Source: Skeletonema tropicum
Taxonomy: Eukaryota; Bacillariophyta; Thalassiosirophyceae; Thalassiosirales; Thalassiosiraceae
Assembly: GCA_037178625.1 (NCBI GenBank)
Contig: CM074140.1
Coordinates: 1,612,001 to 1,676,000, forward strand
Direction of reading: 5' to 3'
DNA length: 64,000 nt
This document shows, one piece after another, positions 63,064-64,000 of the stretch. The translations under genes were made by a program, and so were the position numbers. The notes beneath the pieces are model-generated. The model did no database searches, was not told where the DNA came from, and worked only from the letters and a program-made list of their open reading frames with translations. Every line of letters begins with the position of its first letter. Positions within the stretch are counted from its first letter, which is position 1.

Positions 63064-63695
63064 GAAATCATACTCGCAATGCCACGAAAAATGTCGAGGT
63101 TTAGAGGACGCAAACGTGATGGATCTTCCCGTGGTTGAAGGTAAGGCGAACAAGTATTGTGTAGGTAGTTTACAAACGCTCCTGCTTTGTTCGTTGTTTG
63201 TCTCACCATCGATGATGCCCGCTTCTTTTCTTCATCATGTCATCCACACTCCCTCCAGTCAAAGACAAGGTGACCAAATACACCGACCAAATTCTCAACG
63301 ATGTGAAGAAGATTGTCGGTGTCATTTTCGGGATGCTTCTTCTTCTTCTTTGTGGCAACATTCATGTTCATAATCGCATCCATCGTTACATGGCAAGCCA
63401 TGCTCACTCGCCAAGACGAGTACGAGGGTGGTGGAACTTACTTCCGCTCTCTTCGTAAGACGATCAGGCTCAAGCAGGGACAGGTCCTTGTGCATCCCGG
63501 TGAGTTGTATCACAAAGGGATTGACATCACTTACGGGGTGCGCTGCCTGTTGGTATGCTTCACTGATGGAATGAATCCCAAAATAATGGATGATAGCAGA
63601 CAAGAGGACGATGATCCCAAATACGAGGCAAATGTGCTCGTATGCTGAGCGTAACTCATCTCGAAACTGCAGAAAGTGATGTGATGTGATGGGCC
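63064..63695 (+). pseudogene. truncated oxygenase copy B
   Basis: Second partial copy of the gene at 57004. It starts within exon 1 (AATCATACTCGCAATGCCA), keeps a copy-A-like intron 1 and the first third of exon 2, then jumps from TTTTCGGGATG directly to the sequence before exon 3 (CTTCTTCTTCTTTGTGGCAA). From ACATGGCAAGCC (63390) it is practically identical to 58940-59210, including the stop and 3' flank. The deletion removes most of exon 2, and the HYDGCD motif region is altered (HRYMAS in one frame), so the iron site is lost. Confidence 0.88.
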
Positions 63696-63744
63696 AGGAT
63701 ATCTCATAGTCCTAATGTCGTCATTGATTAATAGTACTTATAAT

Positions 63745-64000
63745 TCATATCCCAATCTTACTTTCGATTAAACGAGCTATGTCTGATGAACTATCTGATG
63801 AATTAAATTCATGGCAGTGATATAGTAGTGCTTGCAGATGCCGAACTATTGCCGGCTGTTTAGCATAATGAAAGCTAACTGAGTCTGGAGCGCAACAATC
63901 AGCCTTGTTCTTCAAACCCCATGGATTGAATCTGAAATACCAGTTCTTATCTGTAATATTCCAATTGTAAAGCCTCCCAGGCATGAACATGTGAAATCGT
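63745..64000 (-). CDS. GT31 glycosyltransferase, C-terminal part (cut by window edge)
   Basis: Last 84 codons of a minus-strand gene that continues beyond 64000. The segment RFHMFMPGRLYNWN, then WYFRFNPWGLKNKADCCAPD, then SVSFHYAKQPAIVRHLQALL matches the C-terminal end of C1GALT1-type galactosyltransferases (R-F-H-x-F-x-P ... C-C-S/A ... V-S-F-H-Y). This is the region that carries the conserved Cys pair and the V-S-F-H-Y motif. Together with the gene at 47866 it makes two GT31 loci in the window. They are not close copies. The stop is at 63745. Confidence 0.8.
   Translation of the reverse strand, partial: RFHMFMPGRLYNWNITDKNWYFRFNPWGLKNKADCCAPDSVSFHYAKQPAIVRHLQALLYHCHEFNSSDSSSDIARLIESKIGI

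Noticed and set aside
1..64000. CRISPR arrays, operons, prokaryotic promoters, rRNA and tRNA genes
   Set aside because: The sequence is eukaryotic nuclear DNA. No spaced repeats of CRISPR type were seen, and no tRNA-like box pair was noticed by eye; a tRNAscan run would be needed to exclude tRNAs firmly.

Overview
The window looks like nuclear DNA of a diatom, probably a centric (thalassiosiroid) species. Genes are compact and have short GT..AG introns. One gene carries the diatom-type DUF6824 DNA-binding-like domain. Several N-termini look like a signal peptide followed by an AFAP-like plastid motif (A-F-T-P, A-A-F). There is also a BspA/DUF285-type repeat gene, and serine/histidine/aspartate-rich low-complexity tracts are common. 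The species cannot be fixed from sequence alone.

Layout. 0.1-11.4 kb is a dense housekeeping block: a hypothetical protein, a PDZ + SYLF-like protein, a four-exon SulP anion transporter, a MazG-type dCTP pyrophosphatase with a plastid-like leader, a HAD hydrolase, FAM32A and a histidine phosphatase. A degenerate plant-type mariner element (11.4-13.8 kb) sits 5 bp upstream of the phosphatase start codon. 14.0-26.1 kb holds an S4 + NSUN2-like RNA m5C methyltransferase, a tail-anchored coiled-coil protein, a DUF6824 protein, a Rab7 GTPase, a leucine-rich-repeat protein and a small basic protein; the Rab7 3' end is partly duplicated 2.7 kb downstream.

27.2-47.6 kb is an accessory region bounded by two direct copies of a 2.4-kb segment (27175-29593 and 44442-46861). 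Each copy carries a UDP-glycosyltransferase gene and the 3' part of a convergent TrmK-like tRNA methyltransferase gene, which is complete only in the second copy. Between them lie transposons whose ends can be read directly: a 1.4-kb TIR element with TAA target duplications; a piggyBac-like element inserted with TCAA target duplications into the arm of a foldback element; a Stowaway-like MITE with TA flanks; and a deleted hAT element with a perfect 18-bp TIR and a perfect 8-bp target duplication.

47.9-64.0 kb is gene-dense again: a C1GALT1-like GT31 glycosyltransferase, a small putative plastid membrane protein, and a nine-exon gene for a 1761-aa protein joining glycosyltransferase-like regions to a leishmanolysin-like domain that has lost HExxH. 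After these come a 2-oxoglutarate/Fe(II) prolyl-4-hydroxylase-like gene, two broken partial copies of it flanking a frameshifted BspA-like gene, and the 3' end of a second GT31 gene at the window edge. Glycosylation and secretory functions recur (two UGTs, two GT31 loci, the GT/M8 fusion, a P4H-like enzyme, Rab7), but no operon-like pathway is implied. The least ordinary items are the GT/pseudo-leishmanolysin fusion, the S4-NSUN fusion and the nested transposon record at 31.4-36.3 kb.
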